This document shows, in pieces, positions 48,253-61,012 of a stretch of 64,000 bases of DNA; position 1 is the stretch's first letter; every line of letters starts with the position of its first letter. The position numbers and the translations under genes are program-made. A model generated the notes under the pieces. The model ran no database searches. It had not been told where the DNA came from and saw nothing but the letters and a program-made list of their open reading frames with translations. This DNA is from Parasponia andersonii (Eukaryota > Streptophyta > Magnoliopsida > Rosales > Cannabaceae), in contig JXTB01000125.1 of NCBI GenBank assembly GCA_002914805.1, forward strand, positions 62,001-126,000, written 5' to 3'.

Positions 48253-48299
48253 TTTTTGCGAAAAATAGTTGGAAAAAATCAAGTTTAATTTGGGAAGAA

Positions 48300-49440
48300 G
48301 ACTAAGAGAAAAGAGGACTGAGAAAACTATGGTGAATATATGAAGTTAAATTGATCAGTAAGAAAGACATTAAATGGTTATTCTGTTTGTGAGAAACTCC
48401 ACAGAAAGCGATGGAAGGGAAAATCTTCTTTTTCAACCTTGGGATTGGTGCCGGGTTTTAGTACTATGTGTTGTGGAAAGAGCACCACTGGCACATGAGA
48501 TATATTGCTAGATGATTATAAGCGCGTATCTTTTAACACTGTTCATAAATTAATCTTAAAAGGAAAAAATGCTTAAAATTAAGCTACATTTACTGCGTTC
48601 AAGACATAAGTTTGAACTTCCACGCCCACGCCGTCTTTGGAAGCCAAACCGAATAGAGACGATTCTAAAAAGTAATCCATCATCGAGAAGTCTTTTTTTT
48701 AACACAACTACTATAGGAATCAAACAAGAACAGGAGTGATTTTGGCCTATGTACGTATTTGCTTGATTTGAATGCTTTGAGCATCTCACCTCAATTATAT
48801 GGACAACGATATAACATGAAATCAGGGTTTGCCAACAATTGCAGGGAATCTTATTCTTTTTTGGTACCCATCATAATGTTTGGCTTTGTCTACGTCATTT
48901 CAGTCGTTATTACACTCCAATGAAGTCCGTCTACAGCTTTTATTAGTCACTAAAGAGTCCTTATATACAACCCAATTACTATATAATATATATATATATA
49001 GGTTCAATAGGTTTTTTTTTTTTCTTTACTTACTTATATGGGTAGGTATTTTTTTTTTAGCATCACCATTAGGCTATAATGAAATGCATAAAAAGACGTG
49101 CATTATTAATGCTCTTTCTCTCTCTTACTTTTTATAATAAAAAAATGTACATGCTAAGTTTTTATTGGCCAAATTGATACCTATCCATAGGTAAAAAAAA
49201 AAAAATACCTACTGAATTGGTGCCCATATATATATTGTTAAATGTGTACTTGGTCAATGGCAAAAATAGATAAACACGTATTATCTTACAATTCTAGAAG
49301 TATATATCATTCCAAGAACTTCAGCAAATTGTAGGAAATCCTGTGTGTGCAATAGATTGCTTGGATCCATTTTTATCCCCATGCTCATATGGGCCTCGAC
49401 CATCGCTGTTATAATTTCTTTTGAAGCTTCAAAGTATATT
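48300..49440. other. Upstream region of the ZIP gene
   Basis: Likely promoter side of the - strand ZIP gene. No specific element can be supported. AT-rich with a TA run at 48981-48998. Confidence 0.45.
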
Positions 49441-49445
49441 ATTTT

Positions 49446-51400
49446 TGTCACGATCGAAATCTATGGCTTAGTAATTTTAATTTATAACAGTAATAAACAA
49501 TAATTTTCTAAAATTCCTGAAAAATTCAAGTACTTAAAATTTACGTTTTAATCATCAAAATTAAATAAATTTCAAAATTAGACAAATTTTAGAATTATGA
49601 AACTTTCAATTAGTTTTAATTTCTTAAGAAAATCTCCATTTAAAGTTTAGAGAAAATTCTAATTTATTAGTTTGGAAACTTTTATTAACTCATGAATTTT
49701 AATGAAAGAGTTCAATTTAAAACCTTAGGTTCAAAGTCCAAATGATTTACATAAGATCATTTATATTTCTAAATACTCAAATTAATAACAAACATGCTCG
49801 TACATCTTTTTAGTAAATGCACTAATATTGGCTAAATAATTTGATATAAAAAAGAAAAATGATACAGAGTAAGAACCAATCAGTGAAGAAGAATGGAACT
49901 GCAAGCCTATATCGAGAATTCTTGTCAAGCCACCAAAACAGTTACATAAAATAAATTAATACCTGAAAGTGAGAGAAAGTATGGGTGAGTATGTGAATGC
50001 TCAGTAGGAACTCAATTACCTTTTTGAATGAATGTAACTTTTACCAAACCTGCATAGTAAATACCTTTTCCAAATTCCATTTATAAACTAAGTTTGTAAA
50101 AATAATTGTTCTCCATAATAATTATATATTCAAAACCAAAACTAGAAATAGCAAGATTATACATATCATAAATTAACTTATCCCATAAGCTCACATCCTC
50201 CCATCATAAATTAGAGTAACTCGTACTATATGTATTAAGTACTTTCTTCCTGATATCTATCCCAAAAAATTAAAGGGATATCCATATGTTTAAGCCTACC
50301 GAGCATGGGGGATAATCAGAAGACCCTGCGCAGGTTTACGAGCTCTCATCAAGGGCAGATATACTAGTCCACCTACTACAATACTATGATGCCTAAGATA
50401 TATCTCATGTGTGATCCTATACTATGTACAACATGTAACAAAATATGTAATAATTATGCAAAATGTAAACAAACAATACTTTAAAACTTCACTTAATATT
50501 TTTCTAGAATTTACTATATCATGGGCAACAAATCTGTTTAATCATCTCAAAATCATAATTTATAAATATATATAAAAGTCACACAGTCTAATTCTAGAAT
50601 AATCCAAAATTTTCAACAGTTTATCAAAATATCATTTTATTTATGATTTTTCACAAAATGGTTATAATGCATAATTTAAATTAAAGTATATATAAAACCA
50701 AGTAATTGAAACCTTACCTTGAGATGATAGTTGTATCAAGCTAACGACACTCTAAAAATCTCTTATTGGTCATTTAGGTACTCATACAGTCGTTTCAGGA
50801 TTTCGGTAAGCTCACTTTGAAAAGTAACTTTTCCAAAAAACCCATAAAATGAGAAATAGAGGCCACCATTGAATTCCTAACACTCAAAGTAATTAGGTTA
50901 GATATATAATTTGTCAAATTTCGGTTCTGGGTCGAGACCCGACCCGTGACATACAAAATAATACTATTCACGAGCCTCGGAATTCGTTCTACGTCAAAAC
51001 ATATTAATGTTAAATATCAAAACTCGTCTTTTGACTTCACTAAATTCAAATTTGAAGTCGAAATTTCATTTCGAGGTCCCAGAAATTAATTGGCCTTAAC
51101 TCCCGAAAGTTACAAAAATATCATTTTCTAAAGTTTTTAGAAAATATCATCTTTGTTGAATATCTAGAAAAATATTATTTTTTGAAATATTTCTGACATA
51201 ATCATTATCACCGAATTATTTAGGAAAATATTACTTTCAAAAATATTTATAAAAGTATTAATCTTTGCTAATTATTTGTAAAAATGTCATTTTTGCTTAA
51301 ATATTTTGAAAATAATAGTTTTCTAATTTCGGCCCAAGGTTCGATCTCAATAGTAACAGATTCAGTCCAGCACTATTCATGTTTGCAAAAATATTAATTT
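49446..51400 (-). mobile_element. Degenerate LTR, - strand, same family as 4044-6324
   Basis: Reverse-complemented, it ends CGATCGTGACA at 49446, comparable to GGGCCGTAACA at 6324. It contains AATTTGACAAATTATATAT and CTAACCTAA (about 50895-50925), matching 4873-4897, next to a TAGGAATTCAATGG matching 4915 and 41450. Its 5' end (high coordinate) is uncertain. No coding internal region is joined to it. Confidence 0.6.
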
Positions 51401-51409
51401 TGTCCCAAA

Positions 51410-52680
51410 TAAGAAAAATATCATATCTTTCAATTTATGATTTCTCTTAAATCGAGTATCATTTCAACACAATACCACCATATTTATTTATGATTCAATC
51501 ACATCTTTAACTTCATTTAATTTTTATAGTTATAAGAATAACTTCTCAAAAATAATTATATATATGTCACAAATTAGTATGTAAAACGCCCAAATAAATT
51601 TAGAAATCGGCTTACTAGAGCTGATTTGTCTGAAATAGTCGATGCCGGCTTGGGAAAGGGGGAGAAGAAGCTTAGGCTTGCCCTCTATGTGGTTGCTTAT
51701 TTTGCTAAGGTTTACCAAGAAGAAGAAAAAGAAGAAGAAAAAAGGAAAGAGAGAGAGAGTAGGAATATCATCGGGTACGAGAGAAAGTCAAGGGAAGAAA
51801 ATGTATTTAAAAATCAAAAATGGGTCCCATCACTTATTTAAGATATTATATATTTTTTTATAATTATGTTTTTTTATAATTTTTTAGTGAAAAAATGATG
51901 AGAATACCTTGATAAATTCGGATTTTTACAATTTTAGGCATTAATTAGTATGTCGAATTTTCATTTTCATAGATTAGTTTTCATTGTTGTCATGATTTCA
52001 TTCGAAAGAATCAAATTAGATGGTGGGTTCTTTTTTTTTTTTTTTTTAAAGTTAGTCGAGGATGTATGGTTGCCTAAAATTCACGGTCTATGGAGTTGGT
52101 TGTATTGACAAGAGCTCGAGCTCTCGTGAATAATGGCGTTGTCTGCTTAATTTTATGCGTGCGGTAAATTGTTGTTTAAGTGTATTTTGCTTGTTTTTTT
52201 TTTTTTTTTTTTTGTTTCTTAAAGTTGTGGTCAATCATGCATGTGTAGTTCACATGATTTAGATATGCTTGTTTTGGAAACGAAGGATAAGCTTATTGGG
52301 TTAGAGAATTCTCTTCTTCTATTAGAATTTGTTATTGTCAAGGACTATTTTTTAAGCCGATTTATGTTTATAAAAAACAAATAAAAAAGATAATTTTCAG
52401 TGTTACCAACTAATTTTGTAGGACCTATTATATGTTTGCATAGCTGTTATTAATTAAAATAACTTGACACTCGAATCATGAATTTATCGGAGTCTAAGCT
52501 AGGACGTGATATATTTTTTTAATTATCAATAGTAATAAGAAATTGATACTTGGATCATAAATTTATCATGATCGGGTTACAAAGTAACTTTTACCTAATA
52601 TAAAGAGAAATTTAAATATATCTATATATGTAAAGTAACTATTGTGCGATCTTAAATTTACATTATTAGTCAACATCAGG
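51410..52680. other. Non-genic spacer
   Basis: A GAA-rich low-complexity tract lies at 51716-51760 and poly(T) runs near 52030 and 52194-52213. No gene seen. Confidence 0.5.
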
Positions 52681-53245
52681 AAAGGAAAGTCAATGATTGA
52701 GGAGAATGCTATAGGTCGAATAACTAATAGTGTGACCTACTCCGTATAGATGAACATGCAACCAATAGGAAAAAAAAAAACAAGATCAAGTTTCTTCAAA
52801 TAGGTAGTATGTGAAGAAAGGAAATAAGCTTCTAAATAAAGATTGAGTAATCTATTCTATTTAAGTTATTATCTAATTCTATATTGTTATCTAAAATTAT
52901 ATTTTCTGATTATGTACTTTTCCGTTTTCACAATTGAGAAATATTAAGTCACTCTCATTTATATAAAGTGAATTCAGTCTCATTATCAATTATCACACAA
53001 TTATCGCACAATCACTTCATTATATACTCTGCAATTCTCTCTTTGTTCTCACTTTGAGATTTAGAAAAATTATTGTAATTCTTCAGAAAATAGTGAAGAA
53101 TAGTGGATGTAGGCTCATCTTTTTTAAGACTGAACTACTACAAAATCATTGTCTCTTTAGTTTGCCATATTTTTTAATTCGTTTCACACACAAGCCATAT
53201 CTCGCATATTCCTAAATTTATTGTTGATAAAACCTCCATCAACAG
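52680..53245 (+). mobile_element. Ty1/copia-type LTR remnant
   Basis: The 3' part has the wording typical of many plant copia LTRs: ATTCTCTCTTTGTTCTC, then TAGTGGATGTAGGCTCA (about 53101) followed by a TGAACTACTACAAAATC segment. The upstream part has CTCATTTATATAAAGTGAA as a TATA-like site. No primer-binding site or gag follows, so a solo LTR or fragment. Boundaries approximate. Confidence 0.5.
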
Positions 53246-55389
53246 TACCTAGAAACCAATATGCTAAACTGTTTCTTGCCCAGAGATCGAATAATTACTC
53301 AATTTCAATTCCTCTATGAGAATATTTCATGTATAAGTTTTAACATTCATTAAACATTTTAGTAATTTTGATCAGCTACCAGATGTTTACAACAATTGTA
53401 CTTCAGTTTGGGAATATGAATTGAAGAAGAGTTCTCGATTCTCTTCAATCGGTTTGTACAGAAGACAAATGAGATTAGAGGCAGTTTGGTTTAGCTTCTT
53501 GACAAGCTAAAAGTGCTTATCAAATAATTTGTGAGTTAAAATGTGTTTAGTAAAAACGTGAAAATCAGATTATTCAATAATTTTTGACAAAGTTACAGGC
53601 AAAAGTCAAAGCTGGCCTAAGGTAGCTTTGGCTTTTAAATTATGCAGGTGTCTATACTATCTTTTAATAAATAAATTATAATAGCTAAAATACCTTAACT
53701 TAAAAGTAAAAATACCACACATTTAATTGAATGTATTTTCATATCAATTTTTTTTAAAAAAAATATTAATATATTTAAATCATAATTGACTAAAATACTT
53801 TTCATATTAATTATTTTGAAATAACCAAATTGATTTTTTTTAAAATATTAAATTCAGATGAAAATAAAGTAAAATAAAATAAATTTAAGTGAGTAACTAA
53901 TTTAATTAAGTTTATTTTCATATTAATTTTTTTAAAAAAGTATTAATATCTTTAATATATACAAATATGCATAATTGTAAAAAAATATCAATAAGTTCTT
54001 TCTATAAATTTGTATAATTATAATGATGTTTAGTTTAGTCATTTTATATTTCACAACAATTCAATCATACAATTTAGCAAATACTTTAATATAACTTTTT
54101 CAAGTTATAATACTTTAAAATTACACTTTATAAAACACTCTGTCACTCTACGTTAAAATAAATTTTTTCTTCAACATAGTTAAAAATATTTTCCTTAAAA
54201 GCTACAGATCTATCAAATGGCCCTACACTTCAAATGTGACTAGTTCACTAGTAAAAGATTGCATTTTGTCCTTTCAATTACATTAATCACCGAGAAAGCT
54301 CCTAAAATTTATTATTACTTCTAGTTCCTAATTATAGTCTTTTAATATAGATCATCTCTTTAAATATATACCATTCTTATATAAATTACTAATTCACAAC
54401 ATACTCACACTTCATGAGTCTTGCGATAAGATCTTAATCGTAAAAACCCATATTGTTTTTGATATAAAAATTTGAAAGGAAGTGGATATAAGACAGGGTC
54501 AAATGGAACTTATTAGCTACTGAAATATTGTGGATTTTTTTTTTTGGTTCCTAAAAAGACATTGACAATTGAAAAGGAAAGGTGCCAAGCATTTAGCCCA
54601 AAAACTCCAAAAGGGCCAAACATTCACATGAACTTTATATATAGATTGACANACTTTTCTGGATTGGTTTGTCTTCAATTTTGTTGTTTTTCTATCACTT
54701 TTTTGCACTTGTCTCGTCAAAGTGATAAAGCTAATGATTTTGGACGGAAATCGGCATTCTTTGTTTGACATGTTACCGATACATGCGAATTAGGTCTCTC
54801 AGAGAATGGACGACAGAGCCAAGATTTCTCACTAAAGACCGAGTTATAATTATAATTTAAAAATAATTAAAAAAATTAAATATTATAATTTATTTGACGC
54901 ATTTTTATTCTTTAAAAGCTGTTGGCAATAAGTTAGGTTTATTATCAATATCATCAAATATGTCTTTTTCGATGTAAATAAGTAAATTATCATTCATTAA
55001 TTGATCACACATTTTATTAATTAGTTGATTCTTTAAAAAATTTATAAAATAGAATATGATCTATATATTAGCAATAGCAATTGGTAAAATTAATGCCAAT
55101 ATCACGAGTTGATAAATAAAAGGCTAAACATTATATCTTATTACCTCAATCATTTTCTATGTAAGATCATCGATACTTTTCAATTCATTAAATTTTTCAC
55201 TGAAATGCAAATTAATTATATATATTTTAAGTTGACAATCAAGTTTTATGAGTTCTATAGTAGAAAAGTTTGCTAAGTATATCATATTTTACACGTGAAT
55301 ATATACTGATATATTTGTCATTTTATTATTCAAAAGATAGATATTTACTTAAAATACTCAAAATTTGATCATTTTGCTATAAGACCCAA
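53246..55389. other. AT-rich non-genic stretch
   Basis: No gene seen. A single undetermined base (N) is at 54652. Confidence 0.5.
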
Positions 55390-55700
55390 AGTTCATTGAG
55401 CATTCATAATAAGTGTCCATTTTTTATCCGGTTTTAAGAAATGACCATTTTTGACCTATTTAAGAAATGTCTACATTTGTGATAATTTTTTACGCAACAA
55501 CCATTTTTTAGTAGATCAAATTTTTTATATCAATTTTATTTGCAACTCAGTTTTTATTAGTATAGCAATTTTTTATCAATAGATCAAATCTTGTTTATTA
55601 GTGTATCAATTTCATACCTATATATCAATTATTATATATTAGTATATCAATTTTATATTAACTTTATCAGTATGTAAGTTTTTTTTTTTCCATAAACTAG
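55390..55700 (+). repeat. Second copy of the dispersed repeat at 19840-20225
   Basis: Shares, in opposite orientation, AAGAAATGACCATTTTTG-like subrepeats, a TTTAGTAGATCAA word and a long run of TATCAATTTTAT variants with the segment at 19840-20225. Confidence 0.5.
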
Positions 55701-57484
55701 TAAATTCAAAAACTAATTTATTTTAGTTTTTATTTTTAGTAAAGCGAACATTTTGCAAACTTTTTGTTTTATAAATTCTGCTATTTTTTAATAGTGTTAG
55801 AAATCTTCTTATTTTTTTAGATCAAGTTAAAAAAAATAGCAATTTTTTACACTTTTTTAATAAATGGTCATTTTATAATTTTATTTTGATAAATGACTAT
55901 TTTGTAGTTGATATTTTTTTTAAAAAATAAATCAATTTTATACAAACTAAATTAAATTTATATAAAATAAAGCAATACAAAACGACCATTTTTCAAAAAG
56001 TGATCCAAAATTCAGTCATTTTGCTAAAAAGTCCATTAAAAAATCTTGGATGGGTTGAATTTTTTGAAAAATCCTAGATTTATTTAGAAATATATAATTT
56101 TTTAAAAGTTCATTTAAAAAAACATGTTTTAAAAGCAATTAGAAAAATACCATTTTTCTTCAAATTTACTATTTTCAAAAGTATTTGGAGTAACCAATCA
56201 ATTTTTTTAGAATAACTAACTCGTTACCTCAAGTAACTTGTCTAGTTACTTTATGTATCTTATTAATTTGTAAAATAAAGTAATATTTTGCTAAATAGTC
56301 TTAAACTTGTATTTTTCTAAATAAATGTGAGATTTTTTAGAAAAATCAAAATGTGGGATTTCTCATTTATTTTTAAAATTTTACTATATAAAATCAAATT
56401 TTCCCAAATAAAATTCGACAATTTGGCTAAAAGCAAAAATTTATTTCCAAAGTGGCCCATATATATTTTTTCAAATATGAACTACAATCATTATTTGATG
56501 ATTTTAGTTCCAACAACAAAGTGACATTTCAACAATTTTAATGATAGTGGACGGAAGAAAAATTAACTAATTCTATTTAAAAATTGACAAATTTAGGTAG
56601 ATAACTAATATTTTAAATTTGATTAAGTAAATGTCCATTTTTTAAATTTTATAGCTAAATATCTAAGTATATATATTTTTATACTTGGTAAATATATTTA
56701 TCTAGTAATTTCGGTTACTATACTGAAATGTACTTGGTATATAATCTTTTATGTTTGGTATATAAACATATATACCAGATATTTTACTATAATATTTAAC
56801 AAAAATATATTTACTTAAACTAGGCCCAAAATGTGGTTTTATGGACCCTTTAAAATTTGGTACCATGTTCAAAAAAAAATATAATGATAATTTATATTTT
56901 CATATTTACATTTTAGTTATTATCAACATTATTCTTCTCATTTATTACTTTTGACAATCTCTTGGTACTACTTACATTATCAAAATACCATTTTAAAATT
57001 TAAAAATATATATTTATGAAAGTTATTCAAATTAAAGCTAAATACGAATTAATAACTTTGATATAAAAAATTTCACATTTGTATTTCTTATTGAAACATT
57101 TAGAATTATAGTATTTTTTGTTTGGTTATTAGTTTTAATTTATTTTGATTTAAATTATTCTTAAATACTTATATATACATATTACATCCAATTTTAAGCA
57201 AACATTTGGATAAACACAATAGTCAAAATTTGTTTGGCCCAATTAGAATATTAAAATATTAAATTGTAACAAATATTAAACTTGAAGGAGAATGTTGAAC
57301 ACAACAAAAATGTAAAGTATAGATAAAATAATTAGTCAGAATACAAGGAGTAAAATGTAATTAACTGGCTAAAAAAAGGGGGCGAAATATCACTTAGGTA
57401 CCTCAAACTTTCATACTAATCTCACTTAGGTTTCATTCATTTTATTAATATTTTGAACTACTTAAATCTTTATGACTTTGTAAC
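55701..57484. other. AT-rich non-genic stretch
   Basis: No gene or definable repeat; ends at the insertion point of the right-hand LTR element. Confidence 0.5.
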
Positions 57485-58288
57485 TGCGGGACCCGTTCCT
57501 AAAACATACACCACGTAGACGATTAAGTGGCAGAACAGGTCACAAGCGGGGCACACCGTCCGACACGTGTCCAGAGTGACTGATTAAAGGCCACACCAGT
57601 CGCACATGGTACCGCATAGGCCTATGGGCTGTCCGAGGCCAAGGCCGAACCCATCCCAGACCCTGGATGGAGTCGGTCCAGTCCGATTCTTACCTTGACA
57701 GCTGGGGGTTAGGAGCCTCAAAGGTCTTCTGCCAGAATACCGTGGGAAGCAGCTCACCACTCCAGACTCAGACAGAGCATTTAATACGATTCTGGGTAGG
57801 TGCGCGCATTGGGCAAGTCGTCCTGATAGAGCGGCGGCTTGTCAAAATCTCACTCACGACAAGCTGGAGTCGTAGGGGACGGTGGAAAATAGGCCGCGAC
57901 GATGCAAGGAAGGTCACGGTAATCACGACCCGTGATTTCTAGAGTAAGTCATGATGAAAAAAAGGTATTCAATCCTGAGAATGAGAGCCAGAAAGTTCCC
58001 AGTTCCAGAATTATACATATAAGCCTTATTTCCTCCCTAAAGAGATATACAAGAGACAATAGAATATACAAAAAACGTTTACAGAGAAAAACTAAATCCT
58101 TGCTGTTCAATTTCAGGGATAAATCACTGACTTAAGCATCGGAGAGTCTTTGCAGGTGGCCACCCCTGCCTCTTTATCTCAACCCGAAGCTAAAGACATT
58201 CCGGGATAACAAGGATACGTGGACAGTTGGTGGATACCTTGTCAGCAGTTCAGAGACACGTGGACGGCTTATAAGAACAGCACCAACA
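57485..58288 (+). mobile_element. 5' LTR of the right Tat-like element
   Basis: Starts TGCGGGACCCGTTCC and ends GCACCAACA, 804 bp. It is homologous along its length to the 3' LTR at 14269-15096. It is followed two bases later by a primer-binding-site-like sequence, which fixes it as a 5' LTR with the element running to the right. A TATA-like ATTATACATATAAGCC lies near 58010. Confidence 0.88.
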
Positions 58289-58290
58289 AG

Positions 58291-58307
58291 TTAGCGCCGT
58301 CTATGGG
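58291..58307 (+). other. Primer-binding site region
   Basis: TTAGCGCCGTCTATGGG directly after the LTR. It differs by two bases from TTGGCGCCGTCTGTGGG, a sequence I know from this position in related plant Ty3/gypsy elements. The matching tRNA is not assigned. Confidence 0.65.
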
Positions 58308-58383
58308 AAATAGTTGAGCGTGAGAGAAGAAATAGGAGCCCCACGATCGCGCTCTCTCTGAACAGAAAGCCATACAACGTCGA

Positions 58384-58530
58384 ATGGCACCCTCAAGAAT
58401 GATAACCAGGAGCACACGCCCTGACGCCGAAGGGAGCTCCTGAGAAGCATGACCAGGTCTGGAGCAAAAGCTAGACCAAATGCTTACCGCCTTGGTAGAA
58501 ACAAGCTCGACCGTTCGGGAGGTTTAGCGC
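58384..58530 (+). pseudogene. gag N-terminal remnant
   Basis: A reading frame starting ATG at 58384 (MAPSRMITRSTRPD...) has the basic start and Gln/Leu-rich stretch of related gag proteins, but with stops. At about 58530 it changes directly into the end of RT, so the rest of gag, protease and the RT palm are deleted. Confidence 0.6.
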
Positions 58531-60853
58531 CTAACTGGGAAGATAGCCGCCCTTAGCCGTTTTGTCTCCAAGATGTCCGACCGATGCAAGCCCTTCTTCC
58601 AGTGCATAAAGAAAAGCCCCACGGTCGTTTGGGGGGAGGAGTAGGACAGGGCACTGAAAGAGCTCAAGTTGTATTAAAGTCATCCGCCTATCCTAGCTTC
58701 CCCAGCAGAAGGGCAGCGCCTGTACGCGTATTTGGCAGTGTCCGAAGTAGCGATCAGTGTCGTGCTATTCGTCGAGGAAGACGGCAAGCAGAAACCTGTT
58801 TTTTACACGAGCCGCATGCTCCTAGATGCTGAAACACGATATAGTATGGCAGAGAGACTGGTCATAGCTTTAGTTAATGCTAAGAAAAGACTCAGGCAAC
58901 ACTTCGAGGCGCACCCGGTAACGGCATATACGGATTTCTCCATCCGGCAAATCTTGGCCAAGTCGGACCTATCGGGACGACTAACCAAGTGGGTCATCGA
59001 GCTATGGATATACGATATCGAATATCGGCCTCCAATAGCAAAGAAAGAGCAAGTCATGGCGGACTTCTTGGTGGAAATCTAGTCATTTGGCGAGCCGCAC
59101 GACCCACTTCAAATGTCCTCGCCTCACACCCCTTTAGCTTAGACCCTCTACACCGACAGATTCACGAACGCCTCGGGGTCAGGTATCGGGATAGTCTTGC
59201 TGACCCCGGCAGGACTCAGGATAGAGAAAACTTTGAGGCTCGGTTTCTAGGCAACGAACAATAAGGTGGAGTATGAGGCACTGCTGCAAGGCCTTGAATT
59301 GGCTCTGCACTTCGAAGTGGAGGACATCGTGGTAAAAACTGACTTACAGTTGATCGTAGGTCAGGTCAGGGGAGACTTCGAAGTAAAAGAGCTAAGGTTG
59401 CATAGGGACTTCTCCCGAATAATAGGGGTGAAAGCCCATTTTAGCAGGTTCGATATCGGACAAATACCCAGGGAGATGAACTAAAAGACTGATGAATTAG
59501 CTAAAAGTGCATTGATAGGGGGAGCAACTGAGCATACAGAGATTCTACTAGAGGGAAAAAATGCAAAAGGCCCCTTGGAAGCCCCCGCGCGTCACGTATT
59601 TGCGGCTGACTCTGAGAATGAGAGCTGGATGAGACCCATCACCCAATATCTAGTGTCGGGGAACCTGCCTGCAGACCTCCAAAAAGCGAGGTCGATTAGA
59701 CTGAAGGCTGCTCGATATTCTATGATGGCGGACTGACTGTATAGGAGATCAACGATGGGACCAATGCTGAGGTGTGCAGGCCCCGTCGAGGCGCAGAAAC
59801 TGATAGGGTAAATCCACGAAGGAGCATGTGGCAACCACTTTGGTGGGTGCAGCCTCGCCCACAAGGCCTTGACTGCCGGATAATTCTGGCCATACATGAT
59901 GACCGAGGCGGCCTAGTTTGTCAAGAAATGTGACAAGTGCCAAAGGTTCGCCCATGTGAAACGCTAACTCGCGGAGGAACTCCATTCGAGCATAACTCAT
60001 TGGCCTTTTGCTAAATAGGGCCTAGACATCGTCAGAGAACTCCCCAGAAGTCTAAAAGGAAAAAGTTATGTCCTGCTGGCCACTGATTATTTCACCAAAT
60101 GGGTAGGAGCTAAAGCCTACGTAATTGTCAACAAGGCAGATACGATTAACTTCATTTGGAAAAACATAATCTGCCGGTACGGGATCTTGAGAGAGATACA
60201 CGCTGATCACGGCACACAGTTCCTGAACGCGAAGCTAAAGGAGCTATGTGAGTTGTATGATATAAGGCTCAGCTTCTTATCCGTAAATTACCCTCAGAGG
60301 AACGGCCAAGCAGAAGCAACGAACAAGGCTATATTCATCAATACAAAAAAGAACTTGCAGGAGGCCAAAGGGGGGTGGTTAGAAGAGCTACCGGCCATCG
60401 TGTAGGCCCATCGAACCACGGAGCAGAGGTCAACGGGAAGAACACCATTTGCCATGGTCTACAGGTCGGAAGCTGTGATCCCGACGGAGATTGGCCTCCC
60501 GACCCTTCGCTCCAAAGTGGTGAGAAATGTCTCACTGAACGAGCAGCAACTATGCCGTAACACAAACTTCCTGGAAGAAACAAGGGACATGGCCCTGATC
60601 CACTTGGCCTCGTACCATTAGCAGGCCGAGTCCTACTATACAAAGAAGGTTAGCCCTCGTTGATTTAACGCTGGCGATTGGGTCTTGAAGGTCAGAACAA
60701 GGAATTCCTCGAAGCTAGACTCTAACTAGGTCAGGTCTTACGAGCTAATCAAGGCGCTTGACAATAGTGCATATGTCCTGAAAGAACTCAAGACCGGGAA
60801 GAGCCTGCCAAACACGTGGTATGCCCAATACCTGAAGAAGTATTACGTATGAG
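58531..60853 (+). pseudogene. pol remnant: RT end, RNase H, archaeal-type RNase H, integrase
   Basis: One frame throughout, interrupted by about 16 stops. It opens with the RT C-terminus (GKIAALSRFVSKMSDRCKPF), then RNase H (VFYTSRML, YTDFSIRQIL, ending MADFLVEI at 59080). Next is a second RNase H of the archaeal type (59130-59510): YTDRFTNASGSG, VEYEALLQG, KTDLQLIVGQV and KTDELAK hold the acidic catalytic residues. This double RNase H is the hallmark of the Tat lineage. Then integrase: an H2C2-like zinc finger (HEGACGNH ... CDKCQRF), core with LLATDYFTKW, HADHGTQF and GQAEATNK, and C-terminal tail ending PNTWYAQYLKKYYV. Gag, protease and RT palm are missing, so the copy cannot move by itself. 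Confidence 0.87.
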
Positions 60854-60952
60854 ATGCGTGTAAATGCTATAAGACACATGTGAATGCTTGTATTATTAAA
60901 CAGCTTAGTTCCAAAACAGGTGAGGGTTCTCACTCCACAGATTTATGCTTTG

Positions 60953-60999
60953 GATTGCTATGTAAAAGGGTCTGCCCATAGTGCCAAACCCCACGGGCC
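60953..60999 (+). repeat. Single unit of the 47-bp hairpin repeat
   Basis: GGATTGCTATGTAAAAGGG followed by TCTGCCCATAGTGCCAAACC corresponds to the junction and first unit of the array at 36-425 (reverse complement of 383-430). The copy here is unexpanded. Confidence 0.65.
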
Positions 61000-61012
61000 A
61001 TTCGCGCAAAAG

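Noticed and set aside
48253..48282. Ten-residue N-terminal extension of the ZIP protein
   Set aside because: The upstream start is TTG, not ATG; the first ATG in frame is at 48252 and leads directly into a good signal peptide.
51626..51863. Two Lys/Glu-rich + strand frames
   Set aside because: They come from a GAA-rich low-complexity tract.
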